Below are positions 17,275 to 25,142 of a stretch of 64,000 bases of DNA, in pieces. The translations under genes were made by a program, and so were the position numbers. The notes under the pieces were generated by a model. It had not been told where the DNA came from. It was given only the letters and a program-made list of their open reading frames with translations, and searched no databases. Position 1 is the stretch's first letter, and each line of letters begins with the position of its first letter. Origin of the DNA: Haloarcula salina (GTDB lineage Archaea; Halobacteriota; Halobacteria; Halobacteriales; Haloarculaceae); assembly GCF_010119195.1 (NCBI RefSeq), contig NZ_WRXL01000002.1:310001-374000 (forward strand), in the 5' to 3' direction.

Positions 17275-17299
17275 GTCCGGGGGCGTCATTCGAGATGCA

Positions 17300-17494
17300 A
17301 TGGCGACCGGTACGGTTGACTTCTTCAACGACACAGGCGGTTACGGCTTCATCGAGACTGACGACGCTGACGAGGACGTGTTCTTCCACATGGAAGACGT
17401 CGGCGGCCCCGACCTAGAGGAGGGGCAGGAGGTCGAGTTCGACATCGAGCAAGCGGACAAGGGTCCGCGGGCGACCAATCTCAAACGGCTGTGA
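17300..17494 (+). CDS. cspA: Cold-shock-domain protein, copy 1
   Basis: This 64-aa nucleic-acid-binding protein consists of one cold-shock domain (OB fold). RNP1 reads GGYGFIET (KGFGFI in bacteria) and RNP2 reads DVFFHM (VFVHF). The start TGTVDFFNDTGGYGFI and the end VEFDIEQADKGPRATNLKRL are typical of the small haloarchaeal CspA proteins. It should act as an RNA chaperone in the cytoplasm. It is very acidic compared with bacterial CspA. Directly downstream, with 2 bases between, is a near-identical second copy; the pair is a recent tandem duplication and very likely one transcript. Confidence 0.97.
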   Translation: MATGTVDFFNDTGGYGFIETDDADEDVFFHMEDVGGPDLEEGQEVEFDIEQADKGPRATNLKRL

Positions 17495-17496
17495 CC

Positions 17497-17691
17497 ATGG
17501 CTACAGGAACTGTCGACTTCTTCAACGACACGGGCGGGTACGGTTTCATCGACACCGAAGACTCCGACGAAGACGTGTTCTTCCACATGGAAGACATCGA
17601 AGGCCCCGACCTCGAGGAGGGCCAGGAAGTGGAGTTCGACATCGAGCAGGCCGACAAGGGCCCGCGCGCGAAGAACCTCACACGGCTGTAA
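17497..17691 (+). CDS. cspA: Cold-shock-domain protein, copy 2
   Basis: This 64-aa cold-shock domain differs from copy 1 at about ten positions, mostly conservative (ETDDADED to DTEDSDED, VGGPDL to IEGPDL, ATNLKRL to AKNLTRL). RNP1 (GGYGFIDT) and RNP2 (DVFFHM) are intact. I use the ATG giving MATGTV, 2 bases after the stop of copy 1; a GTG at 17491 overlapping that stop is possible. It shares the promoter upstream of copy 1. A short stem-loop overlaps its stop codon and may end the transcript. Confidence 0.96.
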   Translation: MATGTVDFFNDTGGYGFIDTEDSDEDVFFHMEDIEGPDLEEGQEVEFDIEQADKGPRAKNLTRL

Positions 17692-17710
17692 GCGAGCGCG
17701 ACTCGCTTCT
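17691..17710 (+). terminator. Possible stem-loop after the csp pair
   Basis: AGCGAG at 17691-17696 pairs with CTCGCT at 17702-17707 across a 5-base loop and is followed by a short TCT. The U tract is poor, so this is only a weak candidate for transcript ending or 3'-end stabilisation. Confidence 0.3.
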
Positions 17711-17855
17711 CGAAGCGTGGTGTCGAACCACGGTGAGCGGCCGCTGTACTCGCTGCTCACACGTCATTCGGTCGAAGTCCGGAATATCTTCGGTTTCACC
17801 CGGCCAGCGGTCGGAATCCGAAGTGCCTTAGGGACCTCGTCGCGGACGCCACGGT

Positions 17856-18266
17856 ATGAGCGAGGCCGATGCACTCGACGAGGACCTCTACCGACGGACC
17901 AAGCAGCTGCTGGAGCCGGGCGAGATCCAGCTCAACGGCGCGGTCGTCCACACCGAGTACGACGGCAGCGACGAGATCGAGATGATGCAGTCCACCATCG
18001 AGGTGGGCGAGATCATCGCCACGGGCGCGGGGCTGGACCCGAAGGACACGTTCGTCTACTCGGGCAGCGACGACCCGGAGTTCGCGTCGAACCAGCACCA
18101 GGGCCGCACGCTCGACGGCGAGGAGTTCGTCTGGGAGTGCCAGCAGCTCCTGCGAAACGGGTCGTTCGACCTGGTGTTCTACTACGAGGCCGGCGCAGAC
18201 CACGAGGGGATTTTGGCCGACATCGAAGACGCCGGCTACGGAGTCACCGGCGTCAAGGGCGACTAG
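17856..18266 (+). CDS. DUF5778-like haloarchaeal protein
   Basis: This 136-aa soluble protein is acidic, with a mixed alpha/beta pattern: DEDLYRRTKQLLEPGEIQLNGAVVHTEYDG, STIEVGEIIATGAGLDPKDTFVYSGSDDPEF, EFVWECQQLLRNGSFDLVFYYEAGADHEGILADIEDAGYGVTGVKG. I associate this with the haloarchaeal DUF5778 family from memory. No catalytic motif is obvious. It is a single gene; its end overlaps by 14 bases the end of the convergent zinc-ribbon membrane gene. Confidence 0.75.
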   Translation: MSEADALDEDLYRRTKQLLEPGEIQLNGAVVHTEYDGSDEIEMMQSTIEVGEIIATGAGLDPKDTFVYSGSDDPEFASNQHQGRTLDGEEFVWECQQLLRNGSFDLVFYYEAGADHEGILADIEDAGYGVTGVKGD

Positions 18267-18558
18267 CGTCGTCGCCGCCCGCCAGACGCTCCTGGCAGTT
18301 GTGGCAGTACGTGTAGTCCGGACCGTTCGCGGCTCCGCAGATGCGACACGTCGTCGCCGCCATGCCGGCGGACTCGAAGTAGGCGTTGAGCTGGCCGGTG
18401 TCGCGGGCGTTTCGTTGGCCGCTGAACTGTTCGACCAGCGGCTCGTGGGCCGCGTAGTCCATGAGTCGGAACAGGAGGACGAACGACAGCGGGACGCCTG
18501 CGAGGACGACCCCGTACACCAGCAGTCTGAACGCCAGTTCGCCCGTCGAGATGTCCAC
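18253..18558 (-). CDS. Small membrane protein with C-terminal zinc ribbon
   Basis: The protein is 101 aa. One membrane helix near the N-terminus (AFRLLVYGVVLAGVPLSFVLLFRLMDYA, residues about 9-36) precedes a polar region and a treble-clef/zinc-ribbon-like element near the C-terminus: CRICGAANGPDYTYCHNCQERL, two CxxC pairs 12 residues apart. The last residues are disordered. Zinc-ribbon membrane proteins of this size are common in haloarchaea, with unknown function. It reads head-to-head with the sirohaem decarboxylase gene, about 118 bases apart. Confidence 0.75.
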   Translation of the reverse strand: MDISTGELAFRLLVYGVVLAGVPLSFVLLFRLMDYAAHEPLVEQFSGQRNARDTGQLNAYFESAGMAATTCRICGAANGPDYTYCHNCQERLAGGDDASRP

Positions 18559-18676
18559 GGACTAGCGACGGGACGGACGCGGTAAAATCCTCCGCAACTG
18601 CGCCGCGCTCGGCCCGCACGTGGGCTGGGACGGCCCGTCCGCGTCGCTTTTATCCGCAGAACCCTCACCGTCACCC

Positions 18677-19732
18677 ATGAGCGAAGACCTGGGGACCGTG
18701 GACCGCGCGGTGCTGAACGCCTTCCAGGGCGGCTTTCCGGTCACCGAGCGGCCGTTCGAACCCGCGGCGGCGGCCCTCTCGGACCACGGTATCGACATCG
18801 ACGCGGACGAGTTACTCGAGCGGGTCCAGCGACTCGACGAAGCGGGCGTCCTGACGCGGTTCGGAGCCCTCATCAACGCCGAGGAGATCGGCGGGACGGC
18901 GACGCTCGTGGCGACTCACGCGCCCGAGGACGGCTACGACGAGCACGCCGACCTGATCAACGCCCATCCCGAGGTGGCGCACAACTACGAGCGCGAACAC
19001 CCGCACCTCAACATGTGGTTCGTCCTCTCCGTCGCCGACGAGGACCGAGTCGAGGAAGTCCTCGCGGAAATCGAGGCGGAGACCGGCGAGGCCACGTACA
19101 ACCTCCCCAAGCAACAGGAGTTCCACGTCGGCGCGAAGTTCCCCGTCGAGGGGCCACAGACGCAGGGGATCGACTGCTCGGACCTAGGGCCAGACGTGAC
19201 GCCGACGGGCGAGCGCTTGCTGACCGCCGACGAACTCGACCTCGTGCTGGCGATTCAGGACGGCCTGCCGGTGACGGCGACGCCGTACGCCGACGTGGCA
19301 GCCGAGATCGACGCCGACGTGGACTGGGTGGTCGAGACGATCACGCGCTTCGACGCGGAGGACAAGGTGCGCCGCGTCGGGGTCATCCCGAACCACTACG
19401 CGCTCGGCTACAGCGAGAACGGCATGACCGTCTGGGACGTCCCCGACGAGGTCATCGACGAGGTCGGGCCGGCCATCGCCGAGTTCGACTTCGTCACGCA
19501 CTGCTACGAGCGTCCCCGCCACGACGGCGTCTGGCCGTACAACTTCTTCGCGATGACGCACGGCCGCTCCGAGGCCGAGAGCGAGGAGCGCATCGGGCAG
19601 GTCCGCGACCGGATGGCCGAGTACTGGGACGTGACCGAGGACGACTGGGACACGCTGTTCTCGACGCGCATCCTGAAGAAGACCGGCATCAGGCTGGACG
19701 AACGAGCGCGCGAGAACGCAGAGACGGCGTGA
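18677..19732 (+). CDS. ahbB: Sirohaem decarboxylase (AhbA/AhbB-type, two-domain fusion)
   Basis: The protein is 351 aa from MSEDLGTVDRAVL. It decarboxylates sirohaem to 12,18-didecarboxysirohaem in the alternative (archaeal/sulfate-reducer) haem b pathway. Two repeats of an Lrp/AsnC-like fold are visible. The first covers residues 1-165, with wHTH-like DRAVLNAFQGGFPVTERPF, VLTRFGALIN and AHNYEREHPHLNMWFVLS. The second covers about 180-345, with ELDLVLAIQDGLPVTATPYADVAAEI, VRRVGVIPNHYALGYSENGMTVWDV and VTHCYERPRHDGVWPYNFFAMTHGRS. The H/Y-rich ends of both domains (NYEREHPHLNMWF; CYERPRHDGVWPYN) are the haem-contact signatures. In other organisms AhbA and AhbB are separate subunits. It begins a haem/sirohaem gene block. 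Confidence 0.9.
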   Translation: MSEDLGTVDRAVLNAFQGGFPVTERPFEPAAAALSDHGIDIDADELLERVQRLDEAGVLTRFGALINAEEIGGTATLVATHAPEDGYDEHADLINAHPEVAHNYEREHPHLNMWFVLSVADEDRVEEVLAEIEAETGEATYNLPKQQEFHVGAKFPVEGPQTQGIDCSDLGPDVTPTGERLLTADELDLVLAIQDGLPVTATPYADVAAEIDADVDWVVETITRFDAEDKVRRVGVIPNHYALGYSENGMTVWDVPDEVIDEVGPAIAEFDFVTHCYERPRHDGVWPYNFFAMTHGRSEAESEERIGQVRDRMAEYWDVTEDDWDTLFSTRILKKTGIRLDERARENAETA

Positions 19733-19769
19733 CCGTGGACCGAACACGTCGCTCGGGAGGCGAGCTACC

Positions 19770-20417
19770 GTGATCCCCCTCATGCACGATTTCGAGGGCG
19801 AGACGGTGCTGGTCGTGGGCGGCGGCGCAGTCGGCGCCCGCAAGGCACGGCGATTCGCCGCCGAGGCCACCGTCGTCGTCCTCAGCCCGGCGTTCGCCGA
19901 CCGAGATTTCGGCGACGCCCGGTTGGTACGCGCCGCACCGACCCCGGACGGCGTGGCCGACTGGATCGAGCGCCTCGACCCCGCGCTCGTCGTCGCCGCG
20001 ACGGACGACTCGGCGCTGAACGAGGCGGCGGCGTCCGCGGCGCGGGACCGCGGTGCGCTCGTCAACCGGGCCGACGACCACGGGAAGCAGGACGTCGGGC
20101 ACGTCGTCGTCCCGGCGACGGTCCGCGACGACCCGGTGACGCTCGCCGTCGCCACCGGCGGGAACGCCCCCGCGCTGTCGAAGCACCTCCGCGAGCGCTT
20201 CGAGGACGAGTTCGAACACGCCGGGGCGATGGCGGACCTGGTCGGCGACCTCCGCGAGGACCTCCGCGACCGGGGCGTCTCACCCGGAGACCGGCGCGCC
20301 GCCGTCCGGTCCGTTGTCAGTTCCCGGGAAGTTTGGAAGGCTTTAGATAGTGGCAGGTCCAAGGCAGAGCAAGTAGCTACAGACGTGATCGGAGACTTAC
20401 CTGGTGATCAACTGTGA
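19770..20417 (+). CDS. Precorrin-2 dehydrogenase / sirohydrochlorin ferrochelatase family
   Basis: This 215-aa protein starts with GTG (MIPLMHDFEGET). It is an NAD-dependent enzyme that oxidises precorrin-2 to sirohydrochlorin, as Met8/SirC/CysG-N proteins do. The Rossmann motif is VLVVGGGAVGARKARRF at residues 11-27. VVAATDDSALN and VNRADDHGKQDVGHVVVPATVRDDPVTLAVATGGNAPALSKHLRERFE match the Met8 family. Chelatase activity is possible but not certain. Its end overlaps the GTG of hemA by 4 bases (GTGA), and 37 bases separate it from the sirohaem decarboxylase gene, so the three form an operon for haem precursor synthesis. Confidence 0.92.
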   Translation: MIPLMHDFEGETVLVVGGGAVGARKARRFAAEATVVVLSPAFADRDFGDARLVRAAPTPDGVADWIERLDPALVVAATDDSALNEAAASAARDRGALVNRADDHGKQDVGHVVVPATVRDDPVTLAVATGGNAPALSKHLRERFEDEFEHAGAMADLVGDLREDLRDRGVSPGDRRAAVRSVVSSREVWKALDSGRSKAEQVATDVIGDLPGDQL

Positions 20418-21760
20418 GAGGGGAATCTGGAGTCATTGTCGGAGTCTGTATCTCCCACGAACGGGCGAGCGTCGACCAGTTGGAAACGGCGGCCGCCGAC
20501 AGCGAACGGGCGGCAGTCGAGACGCTGCTCTCGCACCCCGCCGTCGCGGAGGCGTTCGCCCTCCAGACGTGTAACAGGACTGAGGGGTACGTCGTCGTCT
20601 CCGACCGCGAGGACGGCCTCGACGCCCTCGACCTGTTCACCCGCTCGGTCCCCGACGACGCCGTCGTCGAGATGGGCCACGAAGAGAGCCTGCGCCACCT
20701 GCTCCGAGTGGCCGCGGGCCTCGAGTCCATCGTCCTCGGCGAGGACCAGATCCTCGGCCAGCTCCGGTCCGCTTACGAGACGGCTCGCGGCGTCGGCGGC
20801 GTCGGACCGATGCTGGAAGACGGCGTCATGAAGGCGATCCACGTCGGCGAGCGGGCCCGCACCGAGACGGAGATCAACGAGGGCGTCGTCTCGCTGGCCT
20901 CGGCGGCCGTCCGCCTGCTCGACCAGGAGTGTTCCCTCGACGGCGAGACCGCGCTGGTCGTCGGCGCGGGCGAGATGGGCCAGCTCGCGGCCAAGGCCCT
21001 CGCAGACGAGGTCGACCGCGTGCTCGTCGCGAACCGGACGGTTCCCCACGCCGAACACGTGGCCGAGTCGGTCGATGTCGACGCCAGCGCGGTCGCGCTC
21101 GACGCCGTCGACGCGGCCGTCTCGGAGTCCCGCGTCGTCGTCTCGGCCACCGGCAGCGGTGACCAGGTCTTCGGCGTGTCGTCATTCGAGGACGCCGGCG
21201 AGGTCTCCGTCGTCGACATCGCACAGCCACGGGACGTGCCGGCGGAAGCGGGTCGGCTGCCGTCGGTGACGGTGTACGACCTCGACACGCTGGAGTCGGT
21301 CACCGCCGAGACCCGGAGCCAGCGCCGGCGCGCCGCCGAGGCGGTCGAACGCATCGTCGACGAGGAGTTCGAGCACCTGCTCGCCCAGTACAAGCGAAAG
21401 CGCGCCGACGAGGTCATCTCGACGATGTACGAGAGCGCCGAGCAGGTGAAGGCCTCGGAGGTCAACCGCGCGCTCTCGGCGGCCGAGTTCGACGACGAGC
21501 AGGCCGAGATCGTGGAGTCGATGGCCGACGCCATCGTCTCGCAGATCCTCGCCGCGCCGACGAGGAGCCTGCGCGACGCCGCGGAAGACGACGACTGGTC
21601 GACCATCCACACCGCCCTGCAACTGTTCGACCCGGACTTCGGCAGCCTCGACCAGACGGAGCCGCCCGCGTTCGTCGAGGGAATGGCCGTCGAGGACATT
21701 CCCGACGGGATGCGAGAGGAGATTCCGAACGCGATGCTGGACCAACTGTCCGACGACTGA
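20414..21760 (+). CDS. hemA: Glutamyl-tRNA reductase
   Basis: This 448-aa enzyme catalyses the first committed step of C5 tetrapyrrole synthesis, reducing Glu-tRNA to glutamate-1-semialdehyde with NADPH. The active-site Cys is C53 in ALQTCNRTEGY. GHEESLRHLLRVAAGLESIVLGEDQILGQ is the family's most conserved block. The NADPH-binding domain reads ALVVGAGEMGQLAAKAL, followed by VLVANRTVPHAEHVA. The C-terminal dimerisation helix region contains RRRAAEAVERIVDEEFEHLL. The start is a GTG that overlaps the upstream stop codon. Compared with E. coli (418 aa), about 30 extra acidic residues lie at the C-terminus. hemL, the next enzyme, is not in the window. Confidence 0.97.
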   Translation: MRGESGVIVGVCISHERASVDQLETAAADSERAAVETLLSHPAVAEAFALQTCNRTEGYVVVSDREDGLDALDLFTRSVPDDAVVEMGHEESLRHLLRVAAGLESIVLGEDQILGQLRSAYETARGVGGVGPMLEDGVMKAIHVGERARTETEINEGVVSLASAAVRLLDQECSLDGETALVVGAGEMGQLAAKALADEVDRVLVANRTVPHAEHVAESVDVDASAVALDAVDAAVSESRVVVSATGSGDQVFGVSSFEDAGEVSVVDIAQPRDVPAEAGRLPSVTVYDLDTLESVTAETRSQRRRAAEAVERIVDEEFEHLLAQYKRKRADEVISTMYESAEQVKASEVNRALSAAEFDDEQAEIVESMADAIVSQILAAPTRSLRDAAEDDDWSTIHTALQLFDPDFGSLDQTEPPAFVEGMAVEDIPDGMREEIPNAMLDQLSDD

Positions 21761-21809
21761 ATCCGACGGTCGGGCCACCTTTTTCAGCGGGCCGTCCGAC
21801 GTGACGGGT

Positions 21810-22088
21810 ATGGCAGACCTGCTCACAGACGACGAGATCGCCGAGCGACTCCCGAACGAGTGGTCCCGCGACGGAGACGAAATCGTCCGCGTCTTCGAGT
21901 TCGACGGGTACCTGGACGCCTCGGGCTTTCTGAGCGCCGCGGCCGGCCTCGCCGAGGACGCCTGGCACCACCCGGAGATGACCGTCCGCTGGGGCGAGGT
22001 CGAGGTGCGACTGACCACCCACGACGCCGGCGGCATCACCGAGAAGGACATCGATTTGGCCGAGCGGCTGAACGGCATCTACGACTGA
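21810..22088 (+). CDS. 4a-hydroxytetrahydrobiopterin dehydratase (PCD/DCoH-like)
   Basis: The protein is 92 aa from MADLLTDDEIAERL. The pterin-carbinolamine dehydratase fold is recognisable from WSRDGDEIVRVFEFDGYLDASGFLSAAAGLAEDAWHHPEMTVRWGEVEVRLTTHDAGGITEKDIDLAERLNGIYD. The catalytic triad-like AWHHPEMTVRWGEVEVRLTTHDAGGIT carries the paired His and the distal His. Since haloarchaea can have phenylalanine hydroxylase-like enzymes or use folate recycling, its physiological substrate is not settled. The neighbour downstream starts 2 bases after the stop. Confidence 0.93.
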   Translation: MADLLTDDEIAERLPNEWSRDGDEIVRVFEFDGYLDASGFLSAAAGLAEDAWHHPEMTVRWGEVEVRLTTHDAGGITEKDIDLAERLNGIYD

Positions 22089-22089
22089 C

Positions 22090-22506
22090 GTGGGGCCAGA
22101 GAGCATCGCCTCGCTGCGACCGACCGAACCGGACGGCGCGAGCGCGCGCTACGTCTTTCGGATCGAGGTCCGTCTGCCGTCAGCGGCCGACGGGCTGTGG
22201 ACCGACCCCGACCGCTTCGAGACGACGCTGTACCGAGCGGCCGACCCCCCGGGGACCGACGGCTGGCTGTTCTTCCGCGACATGCTCTGGCGCGGGGAAC
22301 TGGCCGACGAGACCCACTTTCGGCGACTGGCCGCGGACGAACTCGGCTGGCCGGTCGAGTCGGCGTCGTTCAGCGAACTGCGGACGGACGACGACTACCT
22401 AGCGGCGCTTCGGGAAGCGATTGCGGCTGACCTGGACCGGTTCGACCCCGACACGGTCGACGCGGTCCTGCGGACGTACCTCGGGAGTTCGATTCGCGTT
22501 CGATAG
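22090..22506 (+). CDS. LWR-salt protein
   Basis: This 138-aa protein starts with GTG (MGPESIASLRPTEPDG), 1 base after the pterin dehydratase stop. Key stretches are YVFRIEVRLPSA, RFETTLYRAADPPGTDGWLFFRDMLWRGELADETHFRRLAADELGWPVESASFSELR and a helical tail. The LWRGE motif in the middle is the namesake of the LWR-salt family, which I know only from salt-loving archaea. Function unknown; no catalytic residues are evident. Its tight spacing with the pterin dehydratase gene suggests one transcript. Confidence 0.8.
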   Translation: MGPESIASLRPTEPDGASARYVFRIEVRLPSAADGLWTDPDRFETTLYRAADPPGTDGWLFFRDMLWRGELADETHFRRLAADELGWPVESASFSELRTDDDYLAALREAIAADLDRFDPDTVDAVLRTYLGSSIRVR

Positions 22507-22540
22507 TCGTGGGGCGCACCGATCTACGGGACGACGCGGC

Positions 22541-22573
22541 GGTGTAGAGAGTGTCTACGGCGTATTATACACC
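22541..22573. promoter_or_regulatory. Overlapping inverted repeats upstream of the HAD gene
   Basis: GGTGTA at 22541-22546 pairs with TACACC at 22568-22573, and inside it GTAGA (22543-22547) pairs with TCTAC (22553-22557). The AT-rich gtattatac in the right arm looks like a TATA box. This may be the promoter/operator of the HAD gene or the end of the upstream transcript; sequence alone cannot decide. Confidence 0.3.
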
Positions 22574-22634
22574 GTACAACTGCGGGTAGGCACAGAAAGA
22601 CTATACCTGCGTGCCACATACTCACGTATCCCTC

Positions 22635-23267
22635 ATGACCACCGAATACGACTTCTGGCTGTTCGACCTCGACGGCACGCTCGTCGATATCGAGCCAGAG
22701 TATCCCCGAACGGTGATGGGCGCCGTGGGCGACCGCCTCGGCGTCGAGTTCACCGACCGCGAGAGCGACGCGCTCTGGTACGGGTTCGGTGGGACACGGT
22801 CCGAGTGCCTGAAAGAGCGCGACATCGAACAGGAGGAGTTCTGGCGGCTGTTCCACGAGGAGGAAAATCCCGTGGCGCGCGCCGAGGCGACGTACCTCTA
22901 CGACGACGCCGAGCGCTTCCTCACCGAACTGGACGCCCCCACCGGCCTCGTCACGCACTGCCAGCAGTACCTCACCGAACCGGTGCTCGAACACCTCGAC
23001 ATCGCCGACTGGTTCGAGACGGTGATCTGCTGTGACGACGACATCGGCTGGAAGCCCGACCCGCGGCCGGTCCAGACGGCCATGCGGGACATGAACGTCG
23101 CGCACAACGGACACAGCGGCGTCCTCGCTGGCGACAACCCGACTGACATCGGAGCCGCGTGGAACGCGGGACTCGACGGCGTCCACGTCAGCCGCCGGCC
23201 GGCGTCGGAGACCGGCCGATGCGTCCGCGGCGACCGACGCGTCTCGTCGCTGCTCGACCTCGCGTAG
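22635..23267 (+). CDS. HAD-superfamily hydrolase (phosphatase)
   Basis: The protein is 210 aa from the ATG giving MTTEYDFWLFDLDGTLVD. All HAD motifs are present: motif I FDLDGTLVD (nucleophile Asp and acid Asp), motif II Thr in PTGLVTHCQ, motif III Lys in GWKPDP, and motif IV GDNPTDIGAAWNAG. A helical cap of the PGP/beta-phosphoglucomutase type sits between motifs I and II. The substrate is likely a small phosphate ester such as phosphoglycolate or a sugar phosphate, but not determined. It is monocistronic and converges on the MoeA-like gene with 1 base between. Confidence 0.92.
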   Translation: MTTEYDFWLFDLDGTLVDIEPEYPRTVMGAVGDRLGVEFTDRESDALWYGFGGTRSECLKERDIEQEEFWRLFHEEENPVARAEATYLYDDAERFLTELDAPTGLVTHCQQYLTEPVLEHLDIADWFETVICCDDDIGWKPDPRPVQTAMRDMNVAHNGHSGVLAGDNPTDIGAAWNAGLDGVHVSRRPASETGRCVRGDRRVSSLLDLA

Positions 23268-23268
23268 G

Positions 23269-24192
23269 TCAGGGGAGGTAGTCCCAGTTCTCGACGGTGG
23301 CGGTCGTTCCGACCGCCGGTCCGTCTGACTCGGGCGGGATCGACATCCAGCCGTCCGCTCGGGTGACCGTCCCGAGGTCGCTCCCAGCGATCGGCGTCAC
23401 TTCGTCCCCGTCGACCGTCACGGGAACGAACGTCCGGTGCGACGCGTCGGTGTCGACGTCCCGGGCGAGTTCGGCGTGTCGCTCCGGGAACGGCGTCAGC
23501 GGCGCGCCCGCGAGTGTCTTCACCAGCGGCCGGAGCAACTGCGTCGCCCCGACGCGCACGCCGGCCGGCGACTCCGGGAGCAACAGCACTGGTCGTCCCT
23601 CGACGACGGCGAGTCCGGTGTTCTCGCCCGGGGCGATTGCGATACGGTCGGTGAGCACGTCGCCGAGGTCGGCGACCACTTCTCGGAGCGTATCGCCGGG
23701 TTCGGTCCCCGTGACGGCGATGGCGTCCCGCGTCAGGTCGCGCTGGACGGCCATGCGGAGCGCCGGGGCGTCGTCCGCGACGGGGTTCCGGTAGGTCACC
23801 TTCCCGCCCCAGCGGTCGACGTACTGCGCGAGCGTGAAACCGGCCGTCTCGGCGCGGTCGCCGCCGGCCGCGTCGTCCAGTTCGTCGCCGGTCGGGACGA
23901 CGCCGACCTGCGGTCGCTGTCGGACGCGAAGTTCGTTGACGCCCGCCGCCTTCAGAAGGCCAACGTCCGAGGGACGGATCCGACGGCCGGTCTGGAAGAT
24001 CGTCTCATCGGCCGCGAGATCGGCTGAGTCGACGGGCGCAGCCGCCGTGGCGTCCGCTGCGAGGACCCGTCCGACGGCGACCGAGAGCGGGACCCGGTCC
24101 GTCCGGTCGACGGGCGCGGCGAGGCGACCGAGTTCCCGGCGCGCGGCTTCGAGCGAGACCGTCTCGGCGTCCGACGGCGAGGAGTCGACCAT
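23269..24192 (-). CDS. MoeA-like molybdopterin-domain protein lacking domain II
   Basis: This 307-aa protein is about 100 residues shorter than MoeA. The start (SLEAARRELGRLAAPVDRTDRVPLSVAVGRVLAADATA) equals MoeA domain I. RRIRPSDVGLLKAAGVNELRVRQRPQVGVVPTGDELDD is the entry to the molybdopterin-binding domain, with the conserved TGDEL (residues 101-105). A C-terminal beta domain follows. The whole MoeA domain II, with its MDGYA motif, is missing: only about ten residues lie between A52 and ETIFQTG. The GGVSVGD motif is replaced by VTGTEPGDTL and the PGKP motif by LPESPAG. It may bind a pterin or nucleotide without being a molybdotransferase. Alternative: a degenerate paralogue of MoeA encoded elsewhere. 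Confidence 0.8.
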   Translation of the reverse strand: MVDSSPSDAETVSLEAARRELGRLAAPVDRTDRVPLSVAVGRVLAADATAAAPVDSADLAADETIFQTGRRIRPSDVGLLKAAGVNELRVRQRPQVGVVPTGDELDDAAGGDRAETAGFTLAQYVDRWGGKVTYRNPVADDAPALRMAVQRDLTRDAIAVTGTEPGDTLREVVADLGDVLTDRIAIAPGENTGLAVVEGRPVLLLPESPAGVRVGATQLLRPLVKTLAGAPLTPFPERHAELARDVDTDASHRTFVPVTVDGDEVTPIAGSDLGTVTRADGWMSIPPESDGPAVGTTATVENWDYLP

Positions 24193-24318
24193 GCCCGCAC
24201 TAGCGAGCGGCGGGGGAAAAACGCCCCGAGTAGGGCCCAGTCATCCGCTCGAAGTGTGCGCGACGGCCCCGGGCGGCCACCGCGAACGCTTTTGCCCGCC
24301 GGCATCCGGTATCGGAAC

Positions 24319-25095
24319 ATGGTCCTCCCGCAGCTCTTCGGTCTCGTCCTCCTCGCGGTCGGCGGCTACCTGCTCGTCGGCGGCAGCCGCGAGCTCCGCA
24401 CCGTCTTCCACGTCCTCCGGAACGACCCCGTCCCCATCCGCGACCTGGACGGCTACACCGGCCCGGTCGAGATCACCGGCACGGCGGTCGCCGACGAGGA
24501 CGCCGGTACGGTGACTGCGCCCTTCACCGGAAGCGAGTGCCTGGCCTACACCTACGAGGTCGAGGAGCTCCGGTCGTCCGGGAAGCACTCGAACTGGGAG
24601 ACGCTGGACCAGGGGCAGGCCGGCGTCGACTTCGTCGTCGACGACGGCAGTGACCGCGTGCGGGTGAATCCCGACGGAGCGGACGTGCGCTTCGAGTCCC
24701 ACTCGGTGACCGTCCCGCCGGGCACGGAACTGCCGGACCGACTGGCCGCGTACGTCGAGCGGACGCCGGGCGTCGACGCGCAGGACGGAACGGTGAATCT
24801 GCTGGTGACCGAACTCAGCGTCGGCAACAGACAGCGCTTCACCGAGCAGCGACTCGACGCCGGCGAGCAGGTGTACGTCTACGGGCTGGCGAGACGGGGG
24901 CCGGCGACGGAGTGGGGCAGCAACCTCGTCGACGCCGTCGTCGGGGACGGTGACGGGACGCCCGTGTTCGTCATCTCGGACACCAGCGAGCGAGGAACCG
25001 CGTGGCGAATCGCGCGCGGCGGGCTCTGGCGGGCGGTTCTCGGGACGGTCGTCGCCGGCTTCGGCCTCGTCTTCCTCCTGAGCGGCCTGTGGTAG
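24319..25095 (+). CDS. GIDE-domain-like membrane protein
   Basis: The protein is 258 aa from MVLPQLFGLVLLAVGGYLLV. An N-terminal membrane helix (4-21) is followed by DPVPIRDLDGYTGPVEITGTAVADEDAGTVTAPFTGSECLAYTYEVEEL, a beta domain with VDFVVDDGSDRVRVNPDGADVRFESH, the EQRLDAGEQVYVYGLARRG block, and a C-terminal helix (AVLGTVVAGFGLVFLLSGLW). The order helix, GIDE beta domain, helix, with G-x-x-x-x-TAPFTG-x-x-C-xAY and the LxxGxxVYVxG motif, fits GIDE-type proteins (annotated as E3-ligase-like in databases). No RING is present, so no ubiquitin ligase role is implied. It is followed 48 bases later by an Hsp20 gene. Confidence 0.75.
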   Translation: MVLPQLFGLVLLAVGGYLLVGGSRELRTVFHVLRNDPVPIRDLDGYTGPVEITGTAVADEDAGTVTAPFTGSECLAYTYEVEELRSSGKHSNWETLDQGQAGVDFVVDDGSDRVRVNPDGADVRFESHSVTVPPGTELPDRLAAYVERTPGVDAQDGTVNLLVTELSVGNRQRFTEQRLDAGEQVYVYGLARRGPATEWGSNLVDAVVGDGDGTPVFVISDTSERGTAWRIARGGLWRAVLGTVVAGFGLVFLLSGLW

Positions 25096-25142
25096 TGACC
25101 GATACCGTCGGGTTTACCACCGCGCAATCCCAACGAGCGCGT

